From assembly GCA_030248215.1 (NCBI GenBank), contig JASANG010002537.1, positions 248,001 to 312,000 of the forward strand: 64,000 bases of DNA, in the 5' to 3' direction. A program made the translations under genes and the position numbers. Below, piece after piece: positions 60,301 through 64,000 of the stretch. How positions within the stretch are numbered: the first letter of the stretch is position 1; the number at the start of each line of letters is the position of its first letter. Source of the stretch: Enoplolaimus lenunculus (Eukaryota; Nematoda; Enoplea; Enoplida; Thoracostomopsidae). The notes below the pieces were generated by a model. That model had not been told where the DNA came from and searched no databases. It saw only the letters and a list, made by a program, of their open reading frames with translations.

Positions 60301-60594
60301 GCTGAAGTTGTTCACTACAATTTCTTATGATATACAAGGTTTTAGTCGGAAATTCAGCACAATTTATTTATATTTTAATTAATCAGACGATTTCTGGATT
60401 TAGAGCTACCCTGCTCGACGTATCGATTCCTTATTTATGAAACAACGCGGCCCTCTTGGGGTAAAAAAGCTGTTCACAACACCATTTTAACCATAATGCA
60501 ATGTACCGATATAAATTAGTAGGGGCGCTGTTAATTAGTGCACGCTGTTAATTAGTACTGACTGACCTACTGACCTAAAAGATTGACGTCATAT
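57334..60594. other. Gene-poor repeat-rich region
   Basis: Low-copy repeats recur: GAGCGAGAAGCCAGACG near 58270 echoes 56240, and CTCACCTTGCTATGGGGG near 58585 echoes 59228. Short open frames here show no family match I can recognise. No element ends were resolved. Confidence 0.4.
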
Positions 60595-61005
60595 TACCTA
60601 CCGCAATTCATTTCCGGTTTGCGGAAAATTCAATTGTCCACTGCCAGTTCCAATAGTATGTCTGTGCAGGAAATTGAAACAGATTTCTGGACTCCTATTC
60701 TCTGTTGCAGTTTTTGGCAACTTTTCAATTTCCCTTTTACTATTTAGATTGTCTTATCAATTTACCGTTTGATATTGAAAACTATTTCAATTTCCCACTG
60801 CCATGGATTTTTATTTCGCTAGTTGTAAATTGACAACCGAAAACTCAATTCCAATTCCATGTGCGTTTTATAAACTGTTTTAATTTACCACTTGATCAAG
60901 TTTTGTTTCTTCAATTTCCCGTTTGTAGCGTTTTCCTGAACTCGAGTTGGAAATGGGCGTCGCCAAAATCCACACACTGGGCACACGATAAAATGGACGA
61001 CGCAT
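60595..61005. mobile_element. Short relative of the nested foldback element
   Basis: The right end GGGCACACGATAAAATGGAC GACG-type sequence and the CAATTTCCCACTGCC interior match 26250-27871. The left end is CCGGTTTGCGGAAAATTCAA. The arms are diverged, so this copy is older. Confidence 0.55.
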
Positions 61006-61428
61006 TACCGTCCATTGATGGCTGTTCAAAGCATCCCAAAATTATTTTATCAGGTATAACAGCGTAATAAAAATGACACCAAAATATAATCCTAACAGAT
61101 CTCTATTCATTACATATCATTATTTGGTTCCTGTTTTGCGCTGTTTTCTGCACTTAAGTCCATATGCCAATTTTTCTGTACAAGCGGGGATAAGGAAAAT
61201 ATGTTCTTTTTTTGAAGTTGGAAACAAGAAAAATGCGCTTTACTTCAGAATACCCTGCTGCTCCGTTTGAGAATATATCCAGACCCTGGGCGGGTACGCT
61301 TTGTTCCCCAACGATCTTGTCTTGCTCAGACAATTTGTCATTTAAACTGACGGCAGAAAAAAAGGTCTGTATCTTTGAAGTTGTAAAACTCGTCCAAAAC
61401 AAAATTTATATGATCATTTTCACTGTAC

Positions 61429-62230
61429 CGTGTTCTTCGTTGCTGCACGGGTTTGTGTTGCTAGCTGCATCTGCGCATTTGTTATTTGGTTTCCAATCAC
61501 CAGCATCGTGCTTCTTTGACATCAAAAATATTCGAAAGCCACTAGTAGAAACTGTAACGTTATCGACATAAACTTTACTTGAAGTAGGTAGAACTATAGT
61601 TTTTCTTAACATCTAAAGCAAAATTTCACAGCTGTGAAATGATTTCGCATTGAATGCCACATTTTGGTTGCGTCAGCTTAAACTGACATCAGCAAGATGT
61701 GGGTACTGGTATTTTCATCAACAGAAAATGACAAAATTTCACATGTAAACATATTTTTAGTATGCGCCTACCGCTAAAATATGCAATTAAGTATGTGCTA
61801 TCGTACACTTTAATCTAATTGAGAGTACACCTTAGTTAGACACAAAACAGTTGCCTAGATGTCCTATAGACAATATGTTTCTGCCTTTGAAATAGAAAAT
61901 TTTTGGAGTAAATGACTGAACACGGGATTAAAAACTACTGTTGGTTCACTATCATATTCAGTGTAAGTCTGCGAGTATGCAAGTGACACAAGAGCTGAAC
62001 TTTGTAGCTGGAAAATGCCACATAAACTAATTATGACATTACACACCTTTGAACTACAATCGAAAGTTCACCAATTACATTGTCACTGGTATTTTACAAT
62101 GTTCCGCGGAATGCTTGCCAGAATAGAGTGTTTGCAATTTGTTGAGCAGCATTTGAGTGCCATTTTCAGGTTTTTAATGTTTTGCAAAATCCAGCGAAGC
62201 AGAAAAATCGCGGAAAACTATGCATTTTAA
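61429..62230 (-). CDS. Candidate minus-strand gene fragment, unknown family
   Basis: Three open stretches look coding-like on the minus strand. One, ending at 62098 (donor GTAAAA), reads LLRWILQNIKNLKMALKCC and then STNCKHSILASIPRNI. The next, 62007-61864, follows a good acceptor (TTTTCCAG), joins it in phase 0 across an intron of about 90 bases, and reads SLAYSQTYTEYDSEPTVVFN before a stop. A third, 61612-61429, reads VYVDNVTVSTSGFRIFLMSK and ends at a GTACAG donor; it cannot be joined to the others as read. I recognise no domain. It may be one or two genes, or chance. Confidence 0.28.
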
Positions 62231-64000
62231 CATTGTTTCTTGTGTTGTCCATAGCATTAGTTCTTGTTAATGTTTCGCTAGAACATGGTTCCAGATCCTA
62301 GTGATGTCAGTTTGAACTGAGCGTGTAAAAAGTCAATTTAAAATGGTCCATATTGCACAATTTTGACAAGTATGCTTAATTCACTTGATAATTACATACA
62401 AGCAACCCAAATATTACAATGGCATTCAAATCGTCTGACTCGGACAGATATGTGTTAAGTTTGAGTGATTGTTTGTGTTTTCATATCTGGGATTTATTTA
62501 TTAATTATAATTGCTCGCTTGTTTGCAGCGATTAACGATTGCTATGAGCATTTTAATTACTAAAACAAAAAAAAAATATTTTTTCTACTTTCTAGGAGTT
62601 TCTCTCCATCTTTTGAGTCGAGCCGAATGTTGCAAAACAATGTCCTTTTTTCAAAAACCGGATATTTTACACCGAATAGTCAATATAAAGCCAGTTGTAT
62701 TGTAGGGGGCACATATGGGGAGCTAAGCGTCCGAGACAAATCTTACCCTCATATGGAACTGGTTTAGATTGTACTTACCATGCAATCTAAGTGCTGCTTT
62801 TAACCTGAATCTATCACTCGCTAAAGTTGTGGGCAGGTGCGGATTCAGGATAGGATTTTCGTGTTGGCTTCGGATACTTTTGTGTTGCGAAGTTTTAAAG
62901 TTTAAACCCGTTTTTATAAAATATTTCAACGTTTTTCAATTGCGTCGAAGGGAAGATTTTTTAATTTTGGGCCATAACCTCACCATATTTTTTGCCACTT
63001 TGACTAGAAAACACATTTTGAGATTTGTTCAACGATTTGGATCGTCAAACCACTTCAACACGGCAGGTCTGGTGTGGGGATACATTTCTCACCCCATTTG
63101 GTTCGGTCACACATTGTTAGTCAGACTATGGGTCTGGCTGTATGTACACTTTCGGTATACATTGGTACGGTGCAGGGTCGTGGTATCAATTTTCACGTGT
63201 TTGGCTTGCTCTCTCTGTCTTCGTTGCTTTTGTAAACTAAAACCGTACCAGGGGGGCCTTGGGCGAAAATATTTTATTTTTTTAAGAAATGTTTAATGAG
63301 CTTTTTTCGTGTGTGTTCGTCACGAGCGTTTACTGCTACATCAATTTTCAATTTATTGGGCGTGTTGTACTTTTAACGGTGCAGCGTAATGGACCTTCGA
63401 GAGTCTGTACACTTTATGTGCCATTTTTCCTTCTTTATATATCTAAGCTTGACGGCAAGATATATAACAAGTACATGGGGGTTCACTTTGGAATACATTT
63501 CAACTTTTCTGGAGGGATAATAAAAATAAGCACTATTATAAGCTTTAGAAATTTAACCTACTGTTTGGTAGATGCGAAATAATTGTCTGGCTCGCTATCG
63601 TCATCCATCGCAGCAAAAAGTTTAACTTCAAACGATTCCCTCCAACAAATTAAATGCCAGGCTGTCCCTGTACCCAGTCGCACGTTTTGTTTGTGTCCCA
63701 AAAGTTTTTCCTGGATGACTGGCACAAATATGAACGCAGGGTAGACCGAAAACACCATCCCAACGTATTAAAGCGTGCTAATAACGGGACTATATTTGAT
63801 ATATAATTTTATGTTTATTTTTAATTTGAGCCAATGAACTGCAAAAAGTCAATGAAAATCGTTTCGAATCTGAGCTGAGCGCTCGCCTGACTCCCGTTTG
63901 ACGACGAGTCAAATCCCAGACATTAAGCCAGTCTTTTTTTTTGCTGGGTCTCAGTGTTCCTTGGTTGATCTTGACACAAAATGTGTATTTTGCGTATTAA
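62231..64000. other. Right flank, no gene resolved
   Basis: The longest open frame (62769-63296, plus, 175 codons) is rich in Phe, Leu, Cys and Trp and has no recognisable domain or start context. I see no repeat ends or RNA genes here. Confidence 0.35.

Noticed and set aside
62769-63296. 175-codon plus-strand open frame as a gene
   Set aside because: It is the longest frame in the right flank but has skewed composition (Phe, Leu, Cys, Trp), no domain, no start context and no splice partners that I can find.

Overview
This window is animal nuclear DNA, AT-rich and full of repeats. It holds four intron-containing host genes with GT-AG introns, all conserved across metazoans. Their exon phases join cleanly, and three of the four give a complete reading frame from ATG to stop. 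The density of short DNA transposons, the small introns and the gene set point to an invertebrate. I cannot name the phylum from the sequence alone.

Layout. (1) About 1.8-16.7 kb, plus strand: a SENP6/SENP7-type (Ulp2-class) SUMO protease with 15 visible exons; its 5' end is not found. (2) 17.9-24.0 kb, plus strand: site-2 protease (MBTPS2), 6 exons, 532 residues, complete. (3) 30.35-36.91 kb, minus strand: an Aurora-type mitotic kinase, 8 exons, 286 residues, complete, with an almost absent N-terminal extension. (4) 39.7-51.4 kb, plus strand: TXNDC11, 16 exons, about 1178 residues. MBTPS2 and Aurora are tail to tail; Aurora and TXNDC11 are head to head across 2.8 kb. The genes are unrelated housekeeping functions (SUMO editing, regulated intramembrane proteolysis, mitosis, ER redox/chaperone), and nothing suggests they act together beyond being neighbours.

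The rest is mostly mobile-element debris. Several families of small non-autonomous DNA transposons can be defined by terminal inverted repeats and target-site duplications read directly from the sequence: hAT-like elements (CAGGG/TAGGG ends, 8-bp duplications) with subterminal TCGG-type hexamer arrays; Merlin-like elements with GGCC ends, 8-bp duplications and often a TTAGGC-rich core; piggyBac-like elements in TTAA that carry tRNA-like sequence; TA-flanked palindromes; and a 3.5-kb composite with another element nested inside. A LINE 3' remnant with an expanded 150-180 bp minisatellite tail and a tRNA-derived SINE cluster are also present. From 51.5 to 64 kb I find no recognisable gene, only repeats and one weak candidate minus-strand gene near 61.4-62.2 kb.

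I found no clear new biological system. The strongest leads are the shared architecture of the hAT-like families, four covarying micro-hairpins at 55.2-55.35 kb, and catalytic-residue changes in the SUMO protease and TXNDC11.
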